Part shown: positions 26,447 to 37,800 of the stretch, one piece after another
Layout of the letters: every line of letters starts with the position of its first letter
How positions within the stretch are numbered: position 1 is the first letter of the stretch
Assembly: GCA_049999805.1 (NCBI GenBank)
Contig: JBNGIO010006279.1
Coordinates: 146,485 to 210,484, forward strand
Direction of reading: 5' to 3'
Source: Folioceros fuciformis
Taxonomy: Eukaryota; Anthocerotophyta; Anthocerotopsida; Anthocerotales
DNA length: 64,000 nt
Program-made: the position numbers and the translations under genes
The notes under the pieces: generated by a model
What the model was told of the DNA's origin: nothing
Seen by the model: the letters and a program-made list of their open reading frames with translations, nothing else
Database searches by the model: none

Positions 26447-28255
26447 ATGGCTATTCCCATAGATCAACTCTTGGATGATCATGCGACGCTCCGGACTTTA
26501 GGTCGCACTCCTATAGGTCGACGAAGGAGTCTGAGTGTGGATAGGTTAATTGATCGTCCTATTATCAGCGGGTTGGATATGGGAAGGGAGCCTCCCAAGG
26601 CAATGGCGGCTGCGGAAAGAGGAGGCCGTCCTCCTGCTAGCATTGATGAATCTGAAAGAGTGAAGGTTACCGTGCGATTGAGGCCGCCACCTGCTATAGA
26701 CAACAACCAAGACGATGGTGCACCTTTCATTTTTCTTGATACAGAAAATAACACTGTCATCCTCCGTAGGAGAGGTAGTTTCACGGATTTCACAGAGTTC
26801 AAATTCGATGCCGTGCTACCACAAACTTGTCAGCAAATGGATGTGTACAACGTAGCTGCAAAGGCTGTTGTTATGGATGTTTTGGATGGTTACAACGGCA
26901 CCATTATGGCTTATGGACAGACAGGAGCTGGTAAGACATATACCTTGTTCGACAGTCATCACAATCTTGGAGGCTCTCAAATTGATGAAGGTATAATTCC
27001 GCGATCAGCAGCAGAAATTTTTGACAGGGCAAAACATGATAAGGATCATGAGTACCATGTCTCTATGTCATATATTCAAATATACATGGAACAAATTCAA
27101 GACCTACTGAGACCAGAAAGTTGTAACATGCAAATCCGAGAAGGTGAGAGTGGTGTATATGTATCTGGAGTTGAGGAGGTTCAGGTCAAATCAGTGGATG
27201 ACTGCATGAAGCTCTTGATGCTTGGTGATCGCAATAGAAATTTTGCTTTCACAAAGCTCAATGCGCATTCGTCCAGAAGTCATGCAATTGCCATGATCAC
27301 TGTGGAAAAGAAGGCCTTGAATACGAAACAAAAAAAGGTTACTGATAGAAGAAGAAGAAGTTCCATTGCATTTCTAGAAAGTGAGAAGATTTTAGTAGGA
27401 AAGTTGCATCTTGTGGATTTAGCAGGTTCAGAAAGGTTAAAGAAGAGTGGTTCTGAGGGTCAAAGAGCATCAGAAGCTATGAGCGTGAATCTATCTTTAA
27501 CTGTGCTAGGAAAATGTATAAGTGCAAGAGCAGATCCAACTAAGACACATGTTCCATTTCGTGATTCTAAACTTACTCGTCTTCTTCAAGAATCTCTAGG
27601 AGGCAATGCTAAAACTTCATTAATAATCAATCTTGCTCCGTCTAGTGAGTATCTACAAGAATCATTGTCTTCATTAACCTTTGGGTCCAGGGCTATGAAA
27701 GTATCCACGAGAGCAATTGTAAATGTGGAGGAAGAGTTTAGAGTTATCACTAGAAACTTGCAAGAAGCCTTAAATCTTCAAGACGAGAGATTGCAATCTC
27801 TCGAGGCTGCAGTACTTTCCAAGGATGAAGAACTCTTGGAAGCACGAAAAAGTTTAGAGTTCCAAACAAAACAAGTTGAGAAGCTTAAGGAACAACAAAA
27901 AGAACACTCATTTCACAGCCAATATCAAGACAACTTAGAGGACACTGATTGGAAGACAGCCATGGATGAAGCTAATTCAGCAGCTACAAACAGTTTAAGA
28001 AAAAGAATAGGCATTCTACAGGATGAACTAAAAAAGCTAAAAGGCTTAAGTGGTGGTCCAAATGTCATGAACAACACATTAGCCAGAGATTATGCGGCTC
28101 GGATCATCCAAAAGGCTTATAGAAGGAGATACGCAATCCATTTACAAGAAGAGAAGAAAAAAATGGAAGCAATTGCAAGCTATCAATTAATGGCAAATTC
28201 AGCTACTAGAGTGCTAAAAGCCATGAGAGTTCTTGACAATTACTTCACTAGATGA
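26447..28255 (+). CDS. Kinesin motor protein with IQ motif, intronless
   Basis: Microtubule motor, 602 residues in one uninterrupted frame. Motor domain at about 70-425: start VKVTVRLRPPP, P-loop GQTGAGKTYT, switch I NAHSSRSHAI, switch II LVDLAGSERLKKSGSEG, then HVPFRDSKLTRLLQESLGG. The EGQRASEAMSVNLSL form and the FGSRAMKVSTRAIVNVEEEF neck resemble the ungrouped armadillo-repeat (ARK/KIN-U) kinesins. A coiled coil follows (about 430-530) and an IQ-like motif ARIIQKAYRRRY near 560-575. The armadillo repeats typical of ARKs are absent. The gene is intronless and AT-rich among GC-richer, mostly intron-containing neighbours, which suggests a retrocopy. Another frame overlapping the end continues to 28493 (see separate entry). 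Confidence 0.9.
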   Translation: MAIPIDQLLDDHATLRTLGRTPIGRRRSLSVDRLIDRPIISGLDMGREPPKAMAAAERGGRPPASIDESERVKVTVRLRPPPAIDNNQDDGAPFIFLDTENNTVILRRRGSFTDFTEFKFDAVLPQTCQQMDVYNVAAKAVVMDVLDGYNGTIMAYGQTGAGKTYTLFDSHHNLGGSQIDEGIIPRSAAEIFDRAKHDKDHEYHVSMSYIQIYMEQIQDLLRPESCNMQIREGESGVYVSGVEEVQVKSVDDCMKLLMLGDRNRNFAFTKLNAHSSRSHAIAMITVEKKALNTKQKKVTDRRRRSSIAFLESEKILVGKLHLVDLAGSERLKKSGSEGQRASEAMSVNLSLTVLGKCISARADPTKTHVPFRDSKLTRLLQESLGGNAKTSLIINLAPSSEYLQESLSSLTFGSRAMKVSTRAIVNVEEEFRVITRNLQEALNLQDERLQSLEAAVLSKDEELLEARKSLEFQTKQVEKLKEQQKEHSFHSQYQDNLEDTDWKTAMDEANSAATNSLRKRIGILQDELKKLKGLSGGPNVMNNTLARDYAARIIQKAYRRRYAIHLQEEKKKMEAIASYQLMANSATRVLKAMRVLDNYFTR

Positions 28256-28493
28256 TGTGTTAAGTGTGTTTAACACAAATGCTAATAGGCAAGGAAAGAG
28301 TTTCTTCGATTGGGATGACCCAACAATGTTTTCTTATGCTTGCAATCAAGCTGAAGCACAAGCACTTCTGAATCACTGCATTCGTCTCATTGCAAGGGAG
28401 GGATTGATGAATTTGGTGAGAACATTAAATTGTGAAGAACCATATACTCTTAAGATAAACACATGGTCCAACCCAATTTTTGCTACAAAGTGA
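28233..28493 (+). pseudogene. Out-of-frame extension of the kinesin gene
   Basis: A frame overlapping the last codons of the kinesin and shifted by one position runs for another 85 codons (SLDDVLSVFNTNANRQGKSF, then HCIRLIAREGLMNLVRTLN). Composition is protein-like and includes a segment faintly like a helical-repeat (ARM-like) module. It has no convincing start of its own. The simplest reading is that a frameshift near 28240 cut off the original C-terminus; a sequencing error would have the same appearance. Confidence 0.4.
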
Positions 28494-29289
28494 AGAACAA
28501 GGCAACTCACAAATCTTGAGATATCACAATGTAGGCTAAGTCTATTGATGATTCATTCACATGCATTTTTCTCAAAATTTATGCAGCAAAGGCGTTATTA
28601 TCATAAAAGGAGCAATTGAAAATATAAGGTAGATATTTTAAAAATATGATTGCTAATACATTTTGATGTGTTCAAAATTATTTTTAATTTTAGGACGTTT
28701 TTTGCAGATACAATTTTCAAAATATCACAATATAAGCATCACTAGTGATAAAACATAATTCAACTAGAGCTAAATTTTAATAGCACACCAAGGAAATTAA
28801 TAATCTTCACCTAAGTATTTTATTCTCTTGGTAAGTTAAAAGATATTTAATATGATATACATATTTTTTTATAAATAATTAAACAATTATTTTTTGCATA
28901 CCAGGAAATAAATATCATTCATGATGTTTTCTTCATGAAGCCAAATCAAAGAAGAGAAAAAAAAACACTAGGTAGATAGGGATTCTATAAAATAAAAATA
29001 GGTATTCTTCTGAAAGTAAAAGAAAATTCAATAATTTTCAATGTTTTTTAAAAAGAGAGAAAATAAATCAAAGTATATGTCTAATTGGCCTACATGGGCA
29101 TGTGTATGTGTATTACAGTTTTAGAGTTGTGGAAGTTTAATACTCGTATCCCATTTTTTTGTTGCTGTTTTCCTTGGGGGGCTTATTTTTGTATGCCATT
29201 CTTGCTGATGTTTTCCTTCGAGCCTGTAATCCATCCATTTCGTGTTGCTGCTTTCCTCCGAACATCTCTTCTATTCGATGACTCGGATA
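28494..29289. other. AT-rich non-coding island
   Basis: Strongly AT-rich flank of the kinesin gene with many A and T runs, including a run of nine A residues at about 28957-28965. Composition differs sharply from the rest of the window. No coding potential seen; may include the kinesin 3' untranslated region. Confidence 0.6.
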
Positions 29290-29511
29290 GGTACTACATT
29301 CTTCTACGCTAGAGACTCTTGGAGCAACAAAATCAAGAGTACGCCCCATGCGGGGACTCTATTAGGTACTACATTCTTCCAGGCCGGAAACTCTCATAGC
29401 AACGAAATCACACTACGCCCGATCCACGAGTATATAACGTACCTTCGCGCTGAAGATTCTCGGAGCAGAAAAATAGCACTCTGCTCAAGCCCGATCCATG
29501 TTGAAGAGTAG
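29290..29511. repeat. Imperfect ~75-bp tandem repeat, 3 copies
   Basis: Three diverged units start at about 29290, 29365 and 29439. Units one and two begin with ggtactacattcttc and unit three with gtaccttcgcgctg. Each continues with a ga-a-tctc-agca-c/g-aaat core followed by a cgccc/gcccgatc-like segment. The repeat stays open as a reading frame, giving three related peptides of about 25 residues (ARDSWSNKIKS, AGNSHSNEITL, AEDSRSRKIAL), but there is no evidence of expression. Confidence 0.7.
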
Positions 29512-29811
29512 CAGGCTCGATCACATCTGTGCCCGATAAGGCCAATCCTTTCTTATTAGTCTTCTTGTGGGTACTCTAGTGTTTGTTTGATGTGGTCCAT
29601 TGTAGAAGTTTGCCCCCTCTTCCTCTTCTCTCGTCCTCTTGTCCCCAGTCCACTTGGATTCCACCAAATGGACTCCACCATCTATAATCTGGAGCGTCAA
29701 GGTCAGCACACCCTCTTTTCCCAATGAACGAACTTGCACCCGCCAATATCCAGGCTTCTTTCTTTAGGCAATTAGTGCATTAGTCACATTGAGTGACGAT
29801 CATAGCTTTGC
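29512..29811. other. Intergenic stretch
   Basis: Nothing convincing. A minus-strand frame of 72 codons over 29521-29739 has no recognised similarity. Confidence 0.5.
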
Positions 29812-30062
29812 GTGAATTTCTATAGAAACACAACCACTTGCAGCCTCGAGGATAATGGAGGAAGATTTACAAATACTGCGAATACAGCTCTAGCGACAAA
29901 GGTTGCGGCATGTTTATACAGAGATGGCAAGAGTGGTGTTGTTTCTTATTTGCAGCCTCCTTGTGATGGGATCATGGAAACTTGATGAGCTTGTCCATAG
30001 GTTCCACTTGCGGGTGTGCCTTGTGACTCTGGAATTGTAGTTACTTTGCGCAGTTCAATTTG
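29812..30062 (+). pseudogene. Broken copy of tail-anchored protein 3' exon
   Basis: Duplicate of about 6838-7127. Matching landmarks are ataatggaggaagatttaca, gcggcatgtttatac and gaaacttgatgagctt. Here the frame is interrupted by a TAG at about 29889 within the helix that precedes the membrane segment, and the end of the hydrophobic segment is altered. It sits directly upstream of the intact methyltransferase gene, as its better copy sits upstream of the truncated one at 7.1 kb. Confidence 0.75.
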
Positions 30063-31025
30063 ATGCCTCTGAATGTGTGCTTTGACAAGGGAGCAGGAGC
30101 ACTGGGTTTAGGGTTGATTGTGCTACGCTGCCAGAGTCCAGAAGCTCAGGGACTTCGAGTTCCAACAATGGCAGCAGTGTCTCTGACTGTGTGCTGTGCA
30201 GGAGTTGATCAATTGCGAGCATCCTCACGGACTTGCAAGCCCTGTGCCTCCGTCTGTCTGAGATGGAAAAGGGAACAGGTGGCACCGCGATGCAGTGATG
30301 CAGGTCCTGTGACTAGGGGCGGGGAAATCCAGCGCAGAGTGCTTTCCAACGAGGGCAGACAGAAGCTGAATTCGGCTTCAGACCGGGAGTTTTACAGCTT
30401 CCCTAGATTTGTCAAGCATGTGGACGACGCCTTCCTAGCTTCCCTCACACAGCTCTACAGGGAGAGGGTGCCGGAGGGAGCTGAGGTGCTAGATCTGATG
30501 AGCTCCTGGGTGAGCCATCTTCCTCCTGAGAGACGCTTCAAGCGAGTCGTCGGCCATGGCCTCAACGGCGCGGAGCTTGCTCGCAACCCCAGCCTCGACC
30601 ATTTCTTCATCAATGACCTGAACCAGGCGCAGGAGTTGGCTGCGGCTGATGGTAGCTTCGACGCAGTGCTGTGCGCTGTGAGCGTGCAGTACCTCCAGCA
30701 ACCTGAGAAAGTGTTTGCAGAAATCTACCGGGTTCTGCGACCCGGCGGAGTGTGCGTCGTGAGCTTCAGCAATCGCATGTTCTACGATAAGGCAGTGGCA
30801 GCTTGGCGGGAGGGCTCTGCGTACAGCCGGGTGCAGCTGGTGGTGCAGTACTTCCAGTGCGTTGCCGGGTTCACACAGGCAGAGGTGGTGCGCAAGCTCC
30901 CCCAGCCTCTCTCCGACGAGAATGAGGGCTGGTTGGCGGGACTGAGGCGATTCCTGCAGGGTGTGGCAGCCGGCAGAGACCCCTTCTATACTGTTGTTGC
31001 TTATCGCAATTTCAAGCCGATGTAA
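30063..31025 (+). CDS. SAM-dependent methyltransferase-like protein, probably plastid
   Basis: Single-exon gene of 320 residues from the ATG at 30063, or 285 from the ATG at 30168. The second start opens with MAAVSLTVCCAGVDQLRASS, which looks like a chloroplast transit peptide and is preferred. The class I methyltransferase fold is recognisable: motif I is the variant VLDLMSSWVSHLPPE, followed by VVGHGLNGAELARNP, FDAVLCAVSVQYLQQPE, IYRVLRPGGVCVVSFSNRMF and RVQLVVQYFQCVAGFT. This matches a widespread plant and algal family without a known substrate, distantly like UbiE-type enzymes; the glycine-rich motif I is replaced by DLMSSW, as is usual in that family. A truncated duplicate lies at 7.1 kb. 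Confidence 0.85.
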   Translation: MPLNVCFDKGAGALGLGLIVLRCQSPEAQGLRVPTMAAVSLTVCCAGVDQLRASSRTCKPCASVCLRWKREQVAPRCSDAGPVTRGGEIQRRVLSNEGRQKLNSASDREFYSFPRFVKHVDDAFLASLTQLYRERVPEGAEVLDLMSSWVSHLPPERRFKRVVGHGLNGAELARNPSLDHFFINDLNQAQELAAADGSFDAVLCAVSVQYLQQPEKVFAEIYRVLRPGGVCVVSFSNRMFYDKAVAAWREGSAYSRVQLVVQYFQCVAGFTQAEVVRKLPQPLSDENEGWLAGLRRFLQGVAAGRDPFYTVVAYRNFKPM

Positions 31026-31877
31026 CTGTCTATATCTGTCACGTTTCATGAAGAAGACGGTATGGTTTATTGCAATGTTGGTCTTCAGCAAGCAACAGTG
31101 ATGGCGACCAGTCTGTCTGATTCCTGCAAATTCGTGTCCTCGGCAGGTATCCTCATACACGTCATGACACTTAACGACAAGTACTGTATGATTTGTTGCG
31201 ATGTTCTGTTCTCTATGAAGCAACAGCGAAGCGGAAAAGTTCGTCTGACCCTGCGATTTCCTGTGCTTTGCAGGAAGCATCACGTTTAGTGTAAGACTAA
31301 TGCTGACCGTAGTCAAGATCCATGAATGTCTTAGGACGACCATGGCATATGGCCAGCACGAGGCAGAGCAAGAGCATCCCGCCATCTGCTTCCAGGTCAT
31401 CAAACTTCATAGTGTGAAAGTATCAAATCTGCAAGGACTGAGGCTCCCAAACTTCCCCAAGGATATCGACGCATGCTCAACGTTGGTCGGGCTGTGCAGG
31501 GGATAATTCAACCTTCAACAATTCTGAATACAATTGCAAAGGGGCCGTGCACATGGCTGCCTGCCCTTCTTCTCGGCTTCGGATTTTGGGATTGGCCACG
31601 CTTTCCTTTGCTTCACCTTCACCTCCTTGGCAAGGTTAGCTCTGATGCTTCAGATGGCGAGGTTGCTTTGACTTCCTTCAGCTTCGTTTTGGCCCGGCCC
31701 TGGAGGCTTTGAGGCTCCAGGTGGTGAGGTCCAAGCTGTGAAAGCTGGTTGCTTACACGTCCCGACGGCATTGCCGGGGCTCATCCATCACCTTGAGCAG
31801 TTACCCCGCTGCTGCACAGAGGTCGGCTTCCCGTGGAGGAGACTGCGTATTAGCTGCCTCGCCATAACCAGGGTAAA
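31026..31877. other. Intergenic, converging 3' ends
   Basis: About 850 bases between the stop codons of the methyltransferase (+) and the giant GTPase-VWA gene (-). Short frames only, no recognisable domain. Confidence 0.55.
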
Positions 31878-34800
31878 TCACGATTCAATAAGGGATGCCA
31901 CATGCGGCCTGAGGCTGTGCGCCAGTCGTTCAAAGCTCCTTGCAAGCTGTACGTCGTCCAGGCTGAGCGAGAATGTGCCATTTCCAGCCGCCGCCATGGC
32001 CTGCAAGGTTTGCATATCGGTTCGACTTCCAAACAGGAGGGTGTGGACCATCAGACGTGGGTGGTCTTTCATCATTTGCTGAACGGCTTCTATCGGGTTG
32101 ACACTGCGGTTTCCGTTGCGACCGTCGCTGAAGAAGATGATGACAGGTGCAGAATTGGCTTCCCTTCTTCGTCCGAGGACTGTGCAATTCAGTACGTCGC
32201 TTGCTCCAAGTAGTCCGCTGGCGTAGTTGGTGCCGTATCTTGGAATTTTCTGCAGGAGAAGCTGGAGGAGAGTTTCTGGTTTGTTTTCACTTGTCTGCGC
32301 CACTATATCTGTATTGTCATCAAAGAGTACGATGGATACGATGTCCTGGTCGGCTCCTTTCTTGTAGGCTGCCCTCCTCCTCGTCTGCAGGAAGTTGTAA
32401 ATGGCCTCAAAAACAGCTCCCAGCCTGTTGCAGTGAGTGGTTTCCAACAGCCTGAGGGTGGGGAAAATGTCGCATCTTCCCATGGACCTGGATTTGTCTA
32501 TCACAAAGATGATATGCTGGACGCAGCTTGCGGCATGCTTGCAGTCGAACACATGACCGTCTTCTGTAACATATCCTGAGGTCAGGGCACCTTTGGCCAC
32601 AGGGAGATGCCACATCGGCTGACTGCAGAAAGACCTGCCGTCAGAAGTATCCGGGTGTTCCTCCGAGCGGCAATAGTGGTTACAGAGTTCAAATTCCAGG
32701 CGATGCTTCTCGGGGCAGGGATCCTTGAAGCCCAATTCCTCCCAATAGGCCTGGTGTGTCAACTCATCTTTGGCGACGTGAAAGTCAGGGCCGTACGGCG
32801 ATCTTTCATGCCTGGCGCCTTTGTACTGCCTTTGACATGTTCCAAATGCATTGGGCTCGCATTTGGCAAGATGGATATGACCCCTGCCCTGTTTCTCGCA
32901 GACAAGCATGCACAGCTCGGCTACTCCCGAGTCACCCCATGCGTATTGACGACCGCTCAGCTCGATCTCCTCCTTTTCCGACGCAAACATAACGTTCCTC
33001 ATATTGCCATGCGTGGTATCGTGTTTGCCTCGATGCCCGATTTCTAAATGGCACAGGTACCCACATGCTTTACACCTCTCCTCACAGCCGTGTGGCACAT
33101 TCAGGTTGGTGCTGTGACAGTGAGGCCCTTCATGCTGCTCCTCCCCTGCCGGAATGGGGAAGCAGCACGTCTTCCTCACACCATGCTGCTCGGATACCTG
33201 CTCAATCTCAAAACAACTCCTCTTGCCATTGAAGGTTTGGTTATGGATCACTTCGGTATGTATATTACACCATCCTCGTGCTGCACACGGGGCGTTACAT
33301 GCGTGTTCTTGGTCACACAGATGTTTGTCGGATTCCAGCGCGTGAAAGTGATCGGATGATCCGCATGTTCTGGTACACCCTTCCATTGAACAGGTGATGG
33401 GACACATCTTCTCGCGGCAATGATGCCGATTGTGGTCCGAGTCCAGAGCAATATCGCACACATTCACACAATACGGCAAAGAACATTTCTCTCCACACAG
33501 GTGGTGGCTGGTGTTACATCTGTGCTCTCCAACATGATCTGGCTTCAAGGCACAAGCGTGGGCGCAGTTCTGAGACTGCCCCTTGAACCTGCATTCCATC
33601 CCACAGCAATGGGTCCTGATTTTGCAGTCATGGGCGCCGTCGTGCCCGCTCGGATGCGTGCATGGCTTCTGCTCCTCGCATCCCTCTTGGATGCAGTATG
33701 TACAGGACTTGGCACATACATGGCTTCCCATACAGCTGTGTCCGCCGAAATGCGCCTTCCCCAGAACGCAATAAAGGAGGCAGTCCTTGCATTTGCAGCT
33801 GCAGAGAGTCAGGGATTGCTTCAGCCCAGCGAGCGTGGAGGCGGCTTCGAGGCGCAGGTTCTGGACATCGCTATTCAGTGCGAATTCTGCCGTGTTGCAA
33901 GCCAGCCAGTCGAGAACTCTACTGCGGCGTCTGTTTGCCAGTAATAGTAGAAAATTGTTGAAGCGTTGGTGCCACTCCTCGTTCCTCTCCCCAGACCTCT
34001 CCCAAACGGTCTCGAACTCTGGTCTCAGAGTCTGGATTGTGCTGCCAGAGTGCGCTTGCTGGTCAGAATCCGTGAAGAGCTCCAGGCCTGCATCAGGGAT
34101 GTCGAATATGTGGCCATCGATGTTGACAGGCATGTCCGGCACCGCCTCGTCTGTGTCGAGGTTGGTCAGAGGAATGTCCTTCGACAGAGTTCCAAGGTTG
34201 ATAGCTGTTCTGACGTGTTTTCTCAGAAGATCCAGTTTCAGGGCTTCTCGCTTTACATCAGATGGAGACCAGTCCCTGGTGCTGATTTGAGCTGTGATAA
34301 GCTTTAAGTCCGCGGAGAAGTGTCTGCCGCTAGGAAAACCGGTTTGCAGGTCTTCCACCTCCTCTGCAATTTCCTGCACGTTTTCGTGGTACTCGCTTCT
34401 CTGAATTGGGGACATGGCAGCAACCACGAGACCGCTTCCATACATTTTTGTAAGAAAGCTTTCCTCAGCCTTTCCTTGTAACAGATCTATCTTTTGGATG
34501 AACTCATCTTTCAGCTCATCTACATCTGACAACACCACATCTTTGATGGCAATGTAAAATACCCCTTTGAAAAATCTAGTGTCTGCCTTCACAAGGCTCA
34601 CAGCCTTCTGGAAGCGCTGAAACAGCGCCTCCGTATCTTTATCGAGATTGAAATCCTGCGGGAGGTGGAAACGTTTTCAGTCCACAGAGTGAAGAAGTAT
34701 GCACGATAGTCAGCCACGAACGCAGAGCTCTGCTTCAGGGCCTCATACCTTTTTGTTGAAGATGGTGATGTTGCTGACGGCAGCATTCAGGACAGACAGT

Positions 34801-37800
34801 AAGACGTCCTCTTGGTCACTCCTTTCGAAGCTGCCTAATCCTTCAAAATCCAGCAGTACATACAGGCAGCCCGGAGAGGGCCGCATTGTCATCCATATGC
34901 CATCGGTGCAACGTCCTCCAGCCACGTCCAGTATCGACCCACTGAGGTGATTCAGCAGGTAAGATTTGCCGCTACTCTGCTTGCCCATGGATGATATGAC
35001 CTTCACGGGCTGTCTCCAGTTTTCGAGGACAGAATCATACAGGCCGAAACGGAGGCTGTTGGATAGGGACACAGCATCATCGTAGTCTTGATTCGACGAC
35101 ATTTGCAGGCCGTCAATCAAGGGAGTGAGTGTGTTGTTTTCTGCCCTTGCTATTTGGATGGGCACCAAACAAATCAGCAGACGTATCCAGTCTCCCATGA
35201 CCATGAGGTTCCTAGGTCCCAAGCTGTCCTTCAGCTCATTTCCAGCAACATAGTGGGCTACTGTGTCCGAAGCCACAGAAAATTTCAGCTTGGAAAAGCT
35301 CTTGCCCTCCTCAGTCTCGAGCCTGTTCATCAAGGACGTCACACATACCTCACACTTTTTCCGAAGCCCATCTGTCTCCGATTCAGGTCCGTCGCCTCCC
35401 AACACCACATGCAGGTGGAAGTCTCTGACCCTTCCCACAAGTGGAGGGCTGGTTGAGTACTTGTCAAATATCTGGTATACATATTCAAGCTCTGGGCAGG
35501 TTGCTTGAATCGCAACAGGCGTTTCCGGCTCTCTTGATCGGACCTTTCCCACTTTCTGCAACCGACGAACTTCCGCTGTCACACTGATCTTCATGATGTG
35601 CGACTGCAGTCCTTTGGCTGGATCTGACGTATCAAGCAAAATAAGGTGTAGCTGAGCACCAAATGCAACGACAGCGGCATCTATTCTGGCAGTGCCCAGC
35701 ATAGAGTGCTCAAGCGGGATGCTGTTCAAGTTCGCCATGCTGTCGTCCAGAAAGTAGACATCCAAACTAGAAACGTCTTCAGGTCCCGCAGCATCAGCAT
35801 CCAGGCTACCAGGTCCGTGGAAGACGAGAAGGCATGATCCATCCAGCGAGACCTTGGCAAGTGCAAATGGACGTCGAAGGCAAATGGCTCTGGGTCTGAT
35901 CACGGTAGCACCTTCGAACTCCAAGACTCGCACTTTCAGTGCATCATCTATGAGAATAAGGGCTCTCTTGTCCGGAATGAACATCAAAGCAGTGAGATTC
36001 GTGCTTCCGGTGTACTCAGAAAGTAGCAAATCATGGTCCACCCAGTGAAGCTTTCGATAGGAGTCACAGAATCTGAAGATGCTGATCTTACTCGAAGTCT
36101 TGTCATACAGAGCCAAACATTCCAGGCATTCATCGTAAGCTACCAGGTCATAGCCTCTTTTGAATGATTTGACCAGGTTGGCAGGTGTGATCTCAGAACC
36201 CATCTTCCTGGTTACATAGACGCTCACAGTAGAATCGTTTTTGTCTTTGACCACCACCAGGACTTCACCTGTTTTGATGAGCACGACAAGCAGGACTGTC
36301 TCACAGCTTGCATCCAGGTTGATCAACTTGGTAGGTGGAGAACACTTAGGCACAATGACCTCGTCTTTAACAGTCAGCTTGTCAAGATCTTTCTTCATTG
36401 GGGTAAGCTCAATCACGTTCCACGTTATTCGCTCGGGCAGAGTGACCTCACAGGTGTATTCCAAAGCCAAGCTCACGAGGCCTCTCTTCTGGGCATACTT
36501 GCCGACATCAGTCTTCCTGGCTGGCGAGCAGGTTGTTACGGTGAGGCTTGGCCTTCCCGCTTGTGAGCACAGCTTCACTTTGTCAACTGTGTCCAAGAAC
36601 TTTGCCTCCTCTTCATCCAGCGACTTCAGCAAAGAAGAGGTGGATTGCTGCTTCAGAAATTGCATTCTGGCTCGCAGAGATGGCAGAATGAACTTCTTCG
36701 CTGCCCTCATAAGCCTGACATTAGTATCGAACCAGGCACGCGTGTATACAGCTCTGACGGCTTCTCGAGCTTCCACGCCGACGAAGGCGTAATGCGCTTG
36801 GGACTCAAAGGCGGTGTTTTGTAGCAGCTCACTAAGTCTCTCATCTGGGAAATGTTGATTGAAGAGGTTAAGCGCATCAGCTGAATCCAAGATTTCCTGA
36901 GCTTCTAGAACCAAGGCTTCGGACACGGCACGAGGAACGTCGTCAACACCGGACGTTAAGTAGGCTAGCTTCTTTGATCTCTCCAAGAGGTTGGACACAT
37001 CAATGTTGATGGATGCCTTGATCCATTTCACGATCCCTGAGTGCCCCACCACCTTGAGCTGAACGACATGGCTGGAATTGTCCTCACCTCGTCTTAGATT
37101 GCACCGAAGAGACTGAGATGTAGGCACGGGACCTACTGGGCAATCTCCTTCAAGAGCGGCGACAACTACTCTGTGGCTGATGTTCTCATCTCTATTACTC
37201 AACACAAAGTCCTGACTTAGGAGGACAGGGCCTGCACGGCTTCCGTTAGCAGCTTCTACAACAAACACCTTACCCTCTGCCCATAGAGGAGGGGGACTAG
37301 CATCTACAGACTCAACAATCACTTCAGAGCCCAGAAAGACCAAAGCCGAGGGCAATTCCGTTGCATCGGGATGCTTCTCACTTCCCGCCCAGGCATCGAA
37401 AAGTTGGACACTTGCGTTGTCGAGAAAATCTGAAGCAGTGTACTCTCCCCAAGGATGTGGTCCTTGGAGAGAAGTAACGTCGCCATCGGCATTTTCTTCC
37501 CTTTTTTGTAGTGAGCTTAGCTTCAGTCCTTTTTCTTCATCAACATAGTGAACCACACGATATGCTTCCACACAGCTCACAAGAATGTCCCCAATCAGTT
37601 GTTGCTGTTCCTGTACTAGTGTGCCCACCTCACCAGCTAGGTGCTGGTCAGCAGCTCTTCTGCTATTGGCTTCTTTGAGCAGCTTGCAGTAATCTATACT
37701 TTCCGGGAGACCAGCATGTTGAAGAAACAATGACAACTCGTGCTTTGAAAGTCGGCTTATATCGACGTTGTTATTGGTCAGCCAGTCCCTCACTACCTCA

